NCBI GenBank assembly: GCA_020851035.1
Contig: JADZDM010000017.1
Coordinates: 96,708 to 160,707, forward strand
Length of the DNA stretch: 64,000 nt
Direction: 5' to 3'
DNA from: Gemmatimonadaceae bacterium
GTDB taxonomy: Bacteria; Gemmatimonadota; Gemmatimonadetes; Gemmatimonadales; Gemmatimonadaceae
The notes below the pieces were generated by a model. The model was not told the DNA's origin. It worked only from the letters and a program-made list of their open reading frames with translations, and made no database searches. Each line of letters opens with the position of its first letter. The first letter of the stretch is position 1. Made by a program: the position numbers and the translations under genes. Positions 1-9,043 of the stretch are shown here, one piece after another.

Positions 1-425
1 TCATGCGCGCCGATGCCGACGGCCTCCAGGTCGCGTGCGCCGCCTTCGGGACTGTCCTCTGCCCCCTCCTGCGCGCGCAGGAGCGCTGGCGGACCGCCGG
101 CGATGAGGCCGATGAAGAGGTCGAACCCGGCGCCGAAGGTGGGCGGGATCTCGCTGGCGTCGAGCACACCGAGCCGTCCCGACGTGCCGGCGCCGGCATA
201 GATGACGCGGCCTCCGCTGCGCAACGCCTGCTCCGCGGCGGCGATCGCACGCGCGAGGGCCTCGCGCTGCGCCACGACCGCCGGCACGACGCCCGCATCC
301 TCGGCGGTGATGATGTCGACGATCTCGAGCGGCGACGCGAGGTCGATCGCGACGGAGCGCGGGTTGCGCTGCTCGGTGATGCGCGGGTCCCGGACGGCCG
401 GGGCGGTGTGGGGCTGGTCTGGCAC
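1..425 (-). CDS. murQ: N-acetylmuramic acid 6-phosphate etherase, N-terminal part (runs off left edge)
   Basis: MurQ cleaves the lactyl ether of MurNAc-6-phosphate to give GlcNAc-6-phosphate and D-lactate during cytoplasmic recycling of peptidoglycan sugars. The 141 visible residues contain the family segments TEQRNPRS, the phosphate-binding SIS-domain stretch YAGAGTSGRLGVLDASE, and PPTFG, followed by GLIAGG and EGAEDSPEGG, all in the order seen in E. coli MurQ. The C-terminal half lies outside the window. I chose the GTG at 425 because it gives a short N-terminus ahead of TEQRNP; no ATG lies in frame nearby and the ribosome binding site is weak, so the start is uncertain. It is divergent from the gamma-glutamyltransferase gene, with about 190 bp between them that would hold both promoters. 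Confidence 0.9.
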   Translation of the reverse strand, partial: MPDQPHTAPAVRDPRITEQRNPRSVAIDLASPLEIVDIITAEDAGVVPAVVAQREALARAIAAAEQALRSGGRVIYAGAGTSGRLGVLDASEIPPTFGAGFDLFIGLIAGGPPALLRAQEGAEDSPEGGARDLEAVGIGAH

Positions 426-619
426 GCGGTGCGGGATGGAGCGAAGCGTGGAACCGGCGGGCGCGTGCCTGCGCTGTCGGCCCCACGAGTGCCCGGGTAA
501 GCTTCCGGTTGCGCAAACATACACCCCCGGCGAGCTGGACCAGCGGTACGGTCCGGGCACCGGAGGGTGTCTGTGCACAGGTCGTGCCTGCCCATCCGAC
601 ACCTCCACCGACACCGCCG

Positions 620-2422
620 ATGCTCCTGCCTCCCTCGACCCGCCGGTCGCTCGCCGCTGTGGCCGCCGCGCTGCTGGCCGCCTCCTGCCGCGCACCGCAG
701 CCCGCGGGTCCGGCACCAGCGCCGATCCCGGCACCACCGGCCGCGGTCGTCACCGGTGCACGCGAGGACTCGGTGCGGCGCGACCCGGTGGTCTTCGCTG
801 ACGGCTGGCGGTTCGCCACCAACGCCCCTGCGACCTTCGCCGAGCATGGGATGGTGAGCAGCAACGCCCCGCTGGCCAGTGCGGCCGGTGCCGAGGTGAT
901 GAAGCAGGGCGGGAACGCCGTCGATGCCGCCGTGGCGACGGGGTTCGCGCTGGCCGTGGTCTGGCCCGAGGCCGGCAACATCGGCGGCGGCGGCTACATG
1001 GTGATCCAGATGGCCGATGGCCGGCGCGACGTGGTGGACTACCGCGAGGTCGCACCACTGGCCGCGTCGCGCGACATGTACCTCAAGCCGGACGGCACCA
1101 CCGACGGCAGTATCATCGGCTGGCGCTCGAGCGGGGTACCGGGCGCGGTGGCGGGGCTGCTCGCGGCACACGCGAAGTACGGGCGGCTGCCCCGCGCGCA
1201 GGTGATGGCGCCGGCGCTCCGCATGGCGCGTGACGGCTTCGTGATCGACTCGGGGCTGAACACGAGCATCTCGCGCAGCCGCGCGCTGATCACGCGGTTC
1301 GCCGGGCGCAGCGTCTTCCTGCCCGGCGACAGCGTGCCGGCGATCGGCTCCACGTTCCGCCAGCCGGTGCTGGCGCGCACGCTCGAGGCCATCGCCCGTG
1401 ACGGGGCGGACGTGTACTACCGTGGCTGGATCGCCGACAGCATCGCCGCCGAGGAGCAGCGCGGTGGCGGGATCATCACGAAGGCCGACCTCGCGGGGTA
1501 CACGCCGCGCTGGCGCAAGCCGCTGGTCTGGACGTACCGCGACTACACGCTCGTCGGCATGCCGCCGTCGTCATCGGGCGGCGTGACCATGGCCGAGACG
1601 ATGAACATCATCGAGCACGAGCGGCGCATGCCGGCGTTCGGCAGCGTGGCCTACCTCCACCTGATGGGCGAGGCGTACCAGCGCGCCTTCATCGACCGCA
1701 ACAGCAAGCTGGCGGACCCGGACTTCTTCCCGGTGCCGATGGCGCAGCTCACGAGCAAGGACTACGCCGCGCGGCTCTTCGGCCAGATCGACCGCACCAA
1801 GGCGACGCCGACGCCCGTGACGACGGCGCAGATGGCGGAGGCGATCCACACCACGCACTACTCGGTGGTGGACGGCGACGGCAGCGCGGTGGCCACCACG
1901 ACCACGCTCAACAACTCGTGGGGCAGCGGCGTGTACCTGGCGAGTGTCGGCTTCATGATGAACGACGAGATGGACGACTTCGCGGTGCAGCCGGGGAAGG
2001 CGAACATGTTCGGGCTGGTGCAGGGTGAGGCGAATGCGATCCAGCCGGGCAAGCGGATGCTCTCGGCGATGTCACCGACGGTGGTGCTGGATGCGCAGGG
2101 GACGGTGCAGATGGTGGCCGGCGCCGCCGGCGGCCCGCGCATCATCTCGGCCACCAGCCAGGTGATCCTGAACGTGATCGAGTTCGGCATGCCGCTGGCC
2201 GATGCCATGCGCGCCCCGCGCATCCACAACCAGGCCCTCCCCGACGAGCTGCGCCTCGAGACGAACGGCTTTCCCGCCGCCACCGTCGACTCGCTCCGCG
2301 CGATGGGGCACACCGTCGGCTTCCTCGGCGGCATCGCGAACGTCAACGCCATCCGCCGCGTGAAGGGCGGCTGGCACGGGGTCTCCGAGCCGCGCGCGTT
2401 CGGCGCTGCGATCGGCTACTAG
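620..2422 (+). CDS. ggt: Gamma-glutamyltransferase (gamma-glutamyltranspeptidase), secreted
   Basis: This enzyme hydrolyses or transfers the gamma-glutamyl group of glutathione and related compounds outside the cytoplasm. The 600-residue product starts with a hydrophobic signal and an AASC lipobox-like site at Cys23, so it may be lipid-anchored. The large-subunit core begins around EHGMVSSNAPLAS. The autoprocessing site and nucleophile are visible as TTHYSVVDGDG, with Thr411 the predicted N-terminal residue of the mature small subunit. The PSSSGG segment and the C-terminal AGGPRI segment are also present. A longer reading frame opens at a TTG at 509, but the ATG at 620 directly precedes the signal peptide and was preferred. 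It is convergent with the next minus-strand gene across an inverted-repeat element. Confidence 0.95.
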   Translation: MLLPPSTRRSLAAVAAALLAASCRAPQPAGPAPAPIPAPPAAVVTGAREDSVRRDPVVFADGWRFATNAPATFAEHGMVSSNAPLASAAGAEVMKQGGNAVDAAVATGFALAVVWPEAGNIGGGGYMVIQMADGRRDVVDYREVAPLAASRDMYLKPDGTTDGSIIGWRSSGVPGAVAGLLAAHAKYGRLPRAQVMAPALRMARDGFVIDSGLNTSISRSRALITRFAGRSVFLPGDSVPAIGSTFRQPVLARTLEAIARDGADVYYRGWIADSIAAEEQRGGGIITKADLAGYTPRWRKPLVWTYRDYTLVGMPPSSSGGVTMAETMNIIEHERRMPAFGSVAYLHLMGEAYQRAFIDRNSKLADPDFFPVPMAQLTSKDYAARLFGQIDRTKATPTPVTTAQMAEAIHTTHYSVVDGDGSAVATTTTLNNSWGSGVYLASVGFMMNDEMDDFAVQPGKANMFGLVQGEANAIQPGKRMLSAMSPTVVLDAQGTVQMVAGAAGGPRIISATSQVILNVIEFGMPLADAMRAPRIHNQALPDELRLETNGFPAATVDSLRAMGHTVGFLGGIANVNAIRRVKGGWHGVSEPRAFGAAIGY

Positions 2423-2431
2423 CAACAGCTA

Positions 2432-2653
2432 CTGCAACTGCTTCGACGCAAAGACGCAAAGGGCGCGAAGGACGCGAAGAGTACGCGCGTAGGGCAGCGG
2501 CTGGTGCAGCTCCAGCATCGAAATCGAGGGGAACTGCTCTGCAGTCGCAGTTCCCCTCAAGTACCCGCGCTGAAAGGCTCAGCGACCCTCGCCGTGGGAA
2601 AGACCCTTTGCGTCCTTCGCGCCCTTAGCGTCTTTGCGTCGAAGCAGTTGCAG
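2432..2653. repeat. Inverted-repeat element with nested palindrome
   Basis: The arms 2432-2479 and 2606-2653 are inverted copies of each other, matching at 46 of 48 positions (the left arm begins CTGCAACTGCTTCGACGCAA). Between them sits a perfect 11-bp hairpin, 2526-2536 pairing with 2548-2558 around an 11-nt loop. The right arm ends exactly one base before the stop codon of the minus-strand gene at 2654. No reading frame inside looks like a protein. Arms rich in short GCGAAGGACGC-type motifs resemble dispersed palindromic repeats of other GC-rich genomes, but I cannot show other copies from this window. It could also serve as a bidirectional terminator for the two convergent genes. Confidence 0.85.
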
Positions 2654-4009
2654 TCAGCGGATGCGTGCGACCTCGAGCCGGGCGCCCGTGTCGTCGCGGA
2701 CGCCCATGTAGACGATGCCGGGGCCGAAGCCGGCGATGACGCGGCCGAAGGGGAATGCGACACGGTCGACGAGCACGCCCTGCCGGTTGACGACGTCGTA
2801 CACCGGGCCGCCGGCGTGCACCTTGCTCGTGCGGATCCAGAGGTTGCCATCGAGGTCGGCGCGGGTGGCGCCGGTGCCGAAGGCGGGGCGGTAGTCGGGG
2901 AGCTCCGACGGCGGGATCATGTTCACCGAGGGCATGGACAGCTGCATCGGCGGGCCACCGGCCGGCGGAGCGCCGCCGCCGCCAGGTGGGCCACCCTCGA
3001 AGCGCATCACCATCCCACCGCCACCGCCACCGCCACCACCACCACCACCCGGCGGGCCGCCAGCGCCCGCGGCCACGACGACATTCCCGCCACCGTTCGC
3101 CATCGCGCGGGCACGCATCGCCTCCATCGCCGTCTTCGCGGAATCGAGGAACACCACCTTCTGCTCATCGCTCAGGCGCTGCCACTCGAACGGGATCTTC
3201 GGTGTGCTGGTCCGCGACCCATCCGGGGCGAGCCAGTCCACGTGGTAGTCCGCGCCGCGCACCACGGCGAGGGTGCCATCGGGCAGCAGCGTCCAGTCGT
3301 CCACCACCGGCATGGGGTTCATCACCATCGTCACCGAGATGCGGCCGTTGTCCCCCTGCGTGACACTGGCGCGCGTCTTCGGGATCTTGAAGAAGCTGGC
3401 GGTGTCCAGCGTGCGCGTGCCGAGCGCCACGCGCAGGATCGGCGCCGAGTCGGGCTGTTCCGGCACGCGGAAGGTGCGTTCGCCGCCGGTGAGCGGCGGC
3501 GGCATGGTGGGCAGCGTGAAGCCACGATAGACGATGCGCCCGTTGCTGTCGAAGCCCGGCGTGCCGAACGGTCCACCGACCATGAACTGCGCATCGTTGG
3601 GGCGCGGCACGGCCATCACCCGGGCGACCTTGCCGCCACCATCGATCACGAGCATCGACAGGGAGGCGGGGTCGACGAACAGCGAGGAGTCGCCGCGGTA
3701 TGGAATCAGGCCGCCGGCGCGTGCACCGTAGGCATTGGCGGTGGCGGCGGTGGTGTCGGCGACGATGGCCTCACGCGCGAACGCGGAGTCCAGCAGCACG
3801 AGCTGCCGGCGCGTGATGTCGTTCACCAGCACGCGGCCGCCGGGAAGCGGGCGCACCGCCGAGACGCTGCCGAGGACATCGGCGGGTGACACGCGCGTGA
3901 CCGGCCCGAGCGCGCGGACCGGTGGCAGCGCCTGCGCGGCGACGGTGACACTCGCGACGGTGGTGAGCAGCGCGAGGCGCCGCGCCGTGCGACGGGAATG
4001 GAGCATCAT
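2654..4009 (-). CDS. Secreted beta-propeller-like protein of unknown function with polyglycine linker
   Basis: The 451-residue product begins with two Met codons and a classic signal peptide ending near VAAQA. The rest is rich in short beta-type motifs such as PLPGGRVLVND, DGNLWIRTS and ILRVALGTRTLD spaced like blades of a six-bladed NHL/6-phosphogluconolactonase-type propeller; this fold is inferred from pattern only. Around residues 330-370 there is a very glycine/proline-rich linker encoded partly by a CCACCG/CCACCA microsatellite. An AGGTG sequence lies about 11 nt before the ATG at 4009. It lies 31 bp downstream of the large TonB-dependent receptor gene on the same strand, so the two are probably co-transcribed and the protein may handle the same substrate. 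Confidence 0.75.
   Translation of the reverse strand: MMLHSRRTARRLALLTTVASVTVAAQALPPVRALGPVTRVSPADVLGSVSAVRPLPGGRVLVNDITRRQLVLLDSAFAREAIVADTTAATANAYGARAGGLIPYRGDSSLFVDPASLSMLVIDGGGKVARVMAVPRPNDAQFMVGGPFGTPGFDSNGRIVYRGFTLPTMPPPLTGGERTFRVPEQPDSAPILRVALGTRTLDTASFFKIPKTRASVTQGDNGRISVTMVMNPMPVVDDWTLLPDGTLAVVRGADYHVDWLAPDGSRTSTPKIPFEWQRLSDEQKVVFLDSAKTAMEAMRARAMANGGGNVVVAAGAGGPPGGGGGGGGGGGGMVMRFEGGPPGGGGAPPAGGPPMQLSMPSVNMIPPSELPDYRPAFGTGATRADLDGNLWIRTSKVHAGGPVYDVVNRQGVLVDRVAFPFGRVIAGFGPGIVYMGVRDDTGARLEVARIR
3015..3050. repeat. CCACCG/CCACCA trinucleotide tract encoding polyglycine
   Basis: About twelve successive CCN triplets on the plus strand read as an uninterrupted glycine run on the minus strand, inside the linker of the propeller-like protein. 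Such a tract is prone to slippage by whole codons, which would change linker length without breaking the frame. Confidence 0.7.
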
Positions 4010-4040
4010 GGGTGCAGCACCTGGAGCGGGGGCGAGGAGG

Positions 4041-7000
4041 TCAACGGATGATGATGGTCTGGCCACCACCACCCTGGGGAATGTTCATGCCGCCGCCCAT
4101 GAATCCGCCACCGAACTCGCTGCCACCCACGGTGCCGGACCGGATGGAGGCGAGGTAGCGGAGGTCGAGGTGGCTGGCGACGAGGGTGGGCAGCCGGCGC
4201 CGCTGGTCTGCCGTCAGCAGGCCGCGCACGGCCGGCGCGAGCACGCGCAGCGCGTCGATCGACGCCTCGCGCGCGCGCTTGTACTGCCCGAAGGCGATGT
4301 CGTGATCGTAGCGGTCGTCCAGGCGCGCGAACTCCCGCACCACCGGCGCCCAGATCTGGCTCAGCCGGATGGTGTAGCTGCGGTTCATCGTCGCGATGCT
4401 GTCGGCCTGCAGCGCCGTGAGCTGGAGTGAGTCGGACTGGCGGAGGATCTGCGCCATGGGATTGATGGTCACGCCACCGCCGCCGTACATCGCCTGGAGC
4501 TGCGGCTCGGGAGCCTTCTGGCCAGGGGTGCGCCGGCCGCGGTCGAGCTGCTGCGTGAGCACCTGGCGTTCGCGCGACGGGCCGAGGTCGAAGCGCATCA
4601 GCGCGGTCACGGTGACCGGGGCCCGGAACGTGGTGACCGCCGGTCGCGTGGCCCCGAAGCGCTGGTTCACCTCGTAGCGGAAGGTCCGCGTGCCGGGATC
4701 GAAGCCGCGCACGTACAGCAGCGTGGCATCCGGCTGCGCTGGCTGCCCCCAGCCCCGCAGCTTGCCGGAGCCGTGCAGGAGCAGGTCGGCGGCACCGAGC
4801 GGGTTGCTCACCTGCAGGGAGAGTGTCGCGCGCTGCGGCAGGCGCAGCTTGAGGGGGTTGAACGACAGGCTGAGGAAGGCGTTCTGCGTCCATGCCCCGC
4901 GGCAGCTGTTGCGCGCGGCCAGGGTCCCGAGCTGCCGGGTGAGGCAGTCGCGCGCGTCGGCACCGGCACCGGCCAGCAGCGCGCCCATGTCGGCGGCCAG
5001 CTGGCCACCGGTCGAGGGGGCAAAGACGAAGGCGCGGTCGTTCTGGAGCCCATCGCCGTTCACGTCGCCGCCCACCACCGGCGTGTACGGGCTGCCGGAG
5101 CGGATGCTGCCGAACCAGGCCAGCCGCACGGTGTTGAACGCGTTGTAGCTCAGCGAGTACTGCCACTGGTGCCGCGTGTCGAAGCCGGAGCGCGACCACT
5201 CGATGGCCCGCGGGTCGCCGGTGGTGCTCTGGAAGCCACGGTACTGCTCGCGCACGTTGCCGTACACGTACGCCAGGCTCCATTGCACGCGCGTGTTGAA
5301 CGTCGACGGGCTGAGTCGCACGCTCACCTGCCGCGACTCGCTGCGCAGGTCGGAGCGGTTCGCGTTCACCACGTTGAACAGCTGCGACACGCGTGAGTCG
5401 CGCGGGGCAGCGGCACCGGTGGCCGGGTCGATGCTCGCGACCGGGACGAACACCGGACGCCCCGCCTCCTCGGCCAGCGAGAAGCCCGTCTCGCCGGCGA
5501 AGTTCAGGTCGAACGTGCCCGGCTGGTTCAGGTTGCGCGAGTAGGTGAGGTCGATGCTGGCATTGAAGCGGTTGCGCAGCACGGGACCGTTCCACTGGAG
5601 GTTCGAGCGCAGGCTGCGCGTCGCGTTCCAGCCTGCGTCGAACAGCGTCACGTTCGGCGCGATGCTCGAGAACGACGTGGGCTGCAACCCGTCGGCACAC
5701 AGCACCGGGATGGTGGACGGGTCGGTGAGCCAGGTGCCCCACTGCGGCACCGGCGCGGCGGCGCCGAAGCAGCCAAGCTGCTGCACCGCGCTGGCGAGCC
5801 CGGTGTTGTCCAGCGCCTGGCCGAGGAGCGTGGCCTGTGGCGTGTTCTGGAACACGCCCGCACCGCCCCGCACCACCGCCCGCGGGCCGCGCACCGCGCC
5901 GTCGAAGCCGCCGATCTGCGGTGCGGTGCCGTACGTCCAGCTGAAGCCGACCCGCGGGCTCACGTACACGCGGTTCGGGACTGCGGTGTTCCGCGTGCCG
6001 AAGAGGCGCTCGATGTCGGCGTTCGCCGCCGGCCCGCGATCGAACCGGTTGGCATCGACGCGCACGCCGTACTGCACCTGCAGGTCGTTGCTGCGGCGCC
6101 AGGCATCACCGAGCGACATGGCGGCGACCACCTGTCCCCCGCTCCGCAACCGCGGTTCGAGCTGTCGCGTGTACGACACGGCGCGTCCCGCCTCGAGGTC
6201 GGCGAGCGAGTTGAAGCTGTAGGTGCCGAACCGGTTCGTGGTCTGGTCGATGCGGAAGATGTCGCGCCGCAGTTCACTGGTGAGCTTCACGCGGTGCCGG
6301 CTCGAGCGCGAGAACCACGACAGGGTGTTGAGCACCCCGGTGCTGGCGTTCTCCTGGCTCGTGGCGAGGAAGGGGTTGCCGCCGAACGACAGCAACCGCA
6401 GCCCCTCGGTGCCGTCGGACAGCGCCGAGTTCACGCGCACCGTCGCATTCGGCAGCTCGAGGAAGCTGGTGCCGGCGTTGCGCGAGGCGCTGAGGTTGAC
6501 GTTGGTCTCGGTGAGGATGCCGCTGCTGAAGTACGCGGAATGCCTGGCGGCCAGCCCGCCGTTCCAGTTGGTGCGCTCGCCACTGTGCGACGGCAGCTCG
6601 GTCACGGAGCCGCTCACCGGCGAGGTACGGTTCCAGGAGGCGTTGCCGGTGATGGTGAACGCCTGGCCGGTGCGTGACCCGGGGGGCGCGACGTTGATGG
6701 AGCCGAACAGCAGCCCCTGGTCGCCGTGCCGCACCTGCGGATTCCCGGCCGGCCGGGCCGGGATGCCGAGCGCCGACAGGATGCCCAAGAGCCGCGTCGC
6801 CGAATCAGGCGAGACACCACTCGTCAGCAGGCCGTCGGCGCCGGTGTTGAGCAGCGTGCGCAGGTCGTTGCTGCGGCGGCCCAACTGGTACGAGAGGTTG
6901 TAGAACGCCTTGTCGGGGCGGATCGGGCCGGCGACCAGCCCGCCGAGCGACAGGTTGCTGAACTCCTGCCCCAGCGCGCGCGCCGACGCGTCGGTGTACT

Positions 7001-7769
7001 GCAGCGCCGGTGCGTCCACGTTCAGGCTCGTGGAGCGCACCTTGAAGTTCGAGCCCCCCGACGTGCGGAGCTGGAACTGCGCGCCGCTGAATCCGCCGCG
7101 TGACACGTCGTAGGGTGAGGTGGCGAGCGCGCTCTGGATGCCGGCATCGCGCGGCAGGTTCGCGCCGCCGAAGCTCTGCCCGTTGAGCGTGGTGTTGTTC
7201 TGGTCGGGCGTGAGCCCCAGCACCGAGAACCCCGACGGATCACCCTCGGCGCCAGGCACCATCGTCACGCCGGGGAGCGACGCCGCCATCGCGGCGAGGT
7301 CTCCCGCCTGTCCTGCGGCGACGTTGCCGCCATTGACGCTCCGTTCGCTGCCACCGATGTCGGGGGTCCGGTCGTCGCGCGTGGCGCGCGGCCGGTCACC
7401 GATCACGCGCACCTCGTCGAGCTGCGCGACGGTGCGCGAGAGTCGTGCGTCGGCGAGCAGCACCTCCTGGTCCGCCGTGCGCTTCACCTCGAACCGCTTC
7501 GGCGCGAAGCCGAGCGCCGTCACCGTCACGAAGTAGTCGCCCTCGCCGCCCGGAAAGGTGATCGTGAACCGGCCGCGCGTGTCGGTGCGCGCGCTGCGAT
7601 TGACGTACCCGGAGAGCGAGGTGGCGGTGACGCGCGCACCGGCGATCGGGATCGAGTCCGGGCCCGTGACCAGGCCGCGGATCACATCGAGCTGCTGGGC
7701 GCCTGCCGGCAGCGCGAACGTCATCGACAGCACGGCAATCCAGGACAGCGCGAGGTGGCGAAGACGCAC
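4041..7769 (-). CDS. Large TonB-dependent receptor with N-terminal carboxypeptidase-regulatory domain
   Basis: This is a large outer-membrane protein of about 1,240 residues. The signal peptide (LALSWIAVLSMTFALPAGAQ) is followed by a CarboxypepD_reg beta-sandwich (IRGLVTGPDSIPIAGARVTA and GRFTITFP). A plug-like stretch comes next (LDEVRVIGDR, then ASLPGVTMVPG and NNTTLNGQSFGG). A long C-terminal region is rich in alternating beta strands, with TPVVGGDVNGDGLQND near the end. The last 30 residues are a Gly-rich tail (FGGGFMGGGMNIPQGGGG). The family imports large or scarce nutrients with energy from TonB/ExbBD; the ligand here is unknown. The GTG at 7769 puts the signal peptide at the N-terminus; an ATG at 7826 is the main alternative. 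The propeller-like protein follows 31 bp downstream. Confidence 0.85.
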   Translation of the reverse strand: MRLRHLALSWIAVLSMTFALPAGAQQLDVIRGLVTGPDSIPIAGARVTATSLSGYVNRSARTDTRGRFTITFPGGEGDYFVTVTALGFAPKRFEVKRTADQEVLLADARLSRTVAQLDEVRVIGDRPRATRDDRTPDIGGSERSVNGGNVAAGQAGDLAAMAASLPGVTMVPGAEGDPSGFSVLGLTPDQNNTTLNGQSFGGANLPRDAGIQSALATSPYDVSRGGFSGAQFQLRTSGGSNFKVRSTSLNVDAPALQYTDASARALGQEFSNLSLGGLVAGPIRPDKAFYNLSYQLGRRSNDLRTLLNTGADGLLTSGVSPDSATRLLGILSALGIPARPAGNPQVRHGDQGLLFGSINVAPPGSRTGQAFTITGNASWNRTSPVSGSVTELPSHSGERTNWNGGLAARHSAYFSSGILTETNVNLSASRNAGTSFLELPNATVRVNSALSDGTEGLRLLSFGGNPFLATSQENASTGVLNTLSWFSRSSRHRVKLTSELRRDIFRIDQTTNRFGTYSFNSLADLEAGRAVSYTRQLEPRLRSGGQVVAAMSLGDAWRRSNDLQVQYGVRVDANRFDRGPAANADIERLFGTRNTAVPNRVYVSPRVGFSWTYGTAPQIGGFDGAVRGPRAVVRGGAGVFQNTPQATLLGQALDNTGLASAVQQLGCFGAAAPVPQWGTWLTDPSTIPVLCADGLQPTSFSSIAPNVTLFDAGWNATRSLRSNLQWNGPVLRNRFNASIDLTYSRNLNQPGTFDLNFAGETGFSLAEEAGRPVFVPVASIDPATGAAAPRDSRVSQLFNVVNANRSDLRSESRQVSVRLSPSTFNTRVQWSLAYVYGNVREQYRGFQSTTGDPRAIEWSRSGFDTRHQWQYSLSYNAFNTVRLAWFGSIRSGSPYTPVVGGDVNGDGLQNDRAFVFAPSTGGQLAADMGALLAGAGADARDCLTRQLGTLAARNSCRGAWTQNAFLSLSFNPLKLRLPQRATLSLQVSNPLGAADLLLHGSGKLRGWGQPAQPDATLLYVRGFDPGTRTFRYEVNQRFGATRPAVTTFRAPVTVTALMRFDLGPSRERQVLTQQLDRGRRTPGQKAPEPQLQAMYGGGGVTINPMAQILRQSDSLQLTALQADSIATMNRSYTIRLSQIWAPVVREFARLDDRYDHDIAFGQYKRAREASIDALRVLAPAVRGLLTADQRRRLPTLVASHLDLRYLASIRSGTVGGSEFGGGFMGGGMNIPQGGGGQTIIIR

Positions 7770-8056
7770 GGAATCGGTCGGGCGAGGGAGGGGTGCACCG
7801 GGGGCGGAACTCCCCGGACCGGCCATCAGACGCCGGTGCCAGCCGGACGGTTTACTCCGGCACCGGAAACCAAGCACGGTCGGGCGGCCGGCGCATCCGC
7901 GCCCCCCGCGTCGCGCGCCCGGCGCGACTGGTGCCGAACGCAACACGCCCGCATCTGCAGGGGCAGACACGGGCGCGCGGGAGACTTGTCCGCCGGCCGA
8001 TGGTGGCCGGACCGGCAGGGCGCCGTCGGAAGCGGTGTGGTCTCAGTGCGGGCCGG
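7770..8056. other. Non-coding gap upstream of the large receptor gene
   Basis: The 287-bp gap between the receptor start and the stop of the minus-strand lipoprotein gene shows no convincing protein. It must hold the receptor promoter, but I could not pick out a clear -35/-10 pair in this GC-rich stretch. Confidence 0.4.
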
Positions 8057-8974
8057 TCAGTTCCGCACCGTCATGGGAGCACCGAGGCGCACGGTCAGCG
8101 CCGAGCCCTCGGGCAGGCAGGCGAGGCGATCCCCGGTGACCGCAGCCGCCACGGCGCCGGCGGCACCACCCGCGGCGGCGCCGACGACCGTGCGCTGCGC
8201 ACGGCTGCCGCCACCCACGATGTTGCCGATCACCGCACCGGCCGCCGCGCCGATGGCCACCTTCCGGCCGTCGCCGCCCTTGCGCTCCATCACCACCGCG
8301 CTCGTGCTCACCTCACCACTGGCCGTGAAGGTGTCCCCACCGAAGGTGATGTTCCGGACGTCGAACGCGAGCTCCGCGGCGTCACCCTGTGAGGCCGAGG
8401 TCTTCGCCTTCGTCACGACCAGCCCGACGCGCGCACCGGCGGGGATGCTGACGCCGTTGCTGGCGTCGATCGGCGACGACGTGGTGGCAGTGACGCGATC
8501 ACCGACGGCCACCGTGTTCGAGCAGACCTTCGCGCCGCTCGTCACCGTGAAACTGGTGCCCGCCGCGACGGTGCCGGTCGCGCGAACCGGCTCGGGTGCG
8601 GGCGTCGGCGCGGGCGCGGGGGTCACGGCCGGCGCCGGTGTCGACGGCGCGCGTGACGGAACCGGCGTGCGCACCGGGGCCTTCGTCACCGGTGCCCTCG
8701 TCACCGGCGCCGTGGCGGGATCGGGCTCGGCGCGCTCCAGCGGCGCACGACCTGCCGTGAGCGGCGCCTGCGCGGTGGGGGCATCCACCGGCGGCACCGT
8801 GGACATCGCCGTCGCAGTGTCGGCGAACGCCGGCCGCGCCGCGGAATCCGTCGTCAGTGCCACGTCACGCGACGCGTCGTCTGCGCGGCCCCGGTCGCCG
8901 CAGGCCGCCAGTGTCAACAGGGCGACCGCCGTCAGCGGACGCATGGCGCGTGGAATAAGTTCAGTGGATCGCAT
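8057..8974 (-). CDS. Lipoprotein with Pro/Thr/Ala-rich linker and glycine-zipper domain
   Basis: The 305-residue product has a strong signal and lipobox LAAC with Cys25, so it should be lipid-anchored. Residues about 75-130 form a flexible Pro/Ala/Thr linker with TPAPAP repeats. A beta-rich segment follows (GTSFTVTSGAKVCSNTVAVG, then PAGARVGLVV), and the C-terminus carries alternating Gly/Ala helices of glycine-zipper type (AIGAAAGAVIGN and VVGAAAGGAAGAVAAAV). The function is unknown; the zipper suggests membrane insertion or oligomerisation in the envelope. The AAGGAG ribosome binding site five bases before the ATG at 8974 is one of the best in the window and fixes the start. The gene is divergent from the ABC transporter gene, with 69 bp between them. 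Confidence 0.75.
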   Translation of the reverse strand: MRSTELIPRAMRPLTAVALLTLAACGDRGRADDASRDVALTTDSAARPAFADTATAMSTVPPVDAPTAQAPLTAGRAPLERAEPDPATAPVTRAPVTKAPVRTPVPSRAPSTPAPAVTPAPAPTPAPEPVRATGTVAAGTSFTVTSGAKVCSNTVAVGDRVTATTSSPIDASNGVSIPAGARVGLVVTKAKTSASQGDAAELAFDVRNITFGGDTFTASGEVSTSAVVMERKGGDGRKVAIGAAAGAVIGNIVGGGSRAQRTVVGAAAGGAAGAVAAAVTGDRLACLPEGSALTVRLGAPMTVRN

Positions 8975-9043
8975 GTTGTCTCCTTGTGCAGATGGTCGCG
9001 CCACGACGGGTGTGGCCCTGTCGTCGTCACGCCATCCGTCCTG

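Noticed and set aside
1..981. Long minus-strand open frame across murQ and ggt
   Set aside because: It is Arg/Pro/Ala-rich, lacks recognisable motifs, and overlaps two well-supported genes in other frames; typical of high-GC shadow frames.
4006..5742. 578-codon minus-strand frame inside the large receptor gene
   Set aside because: It is Arg/His/Ala-rich and overlaps the receptor in another frame; no domain is recognisable.
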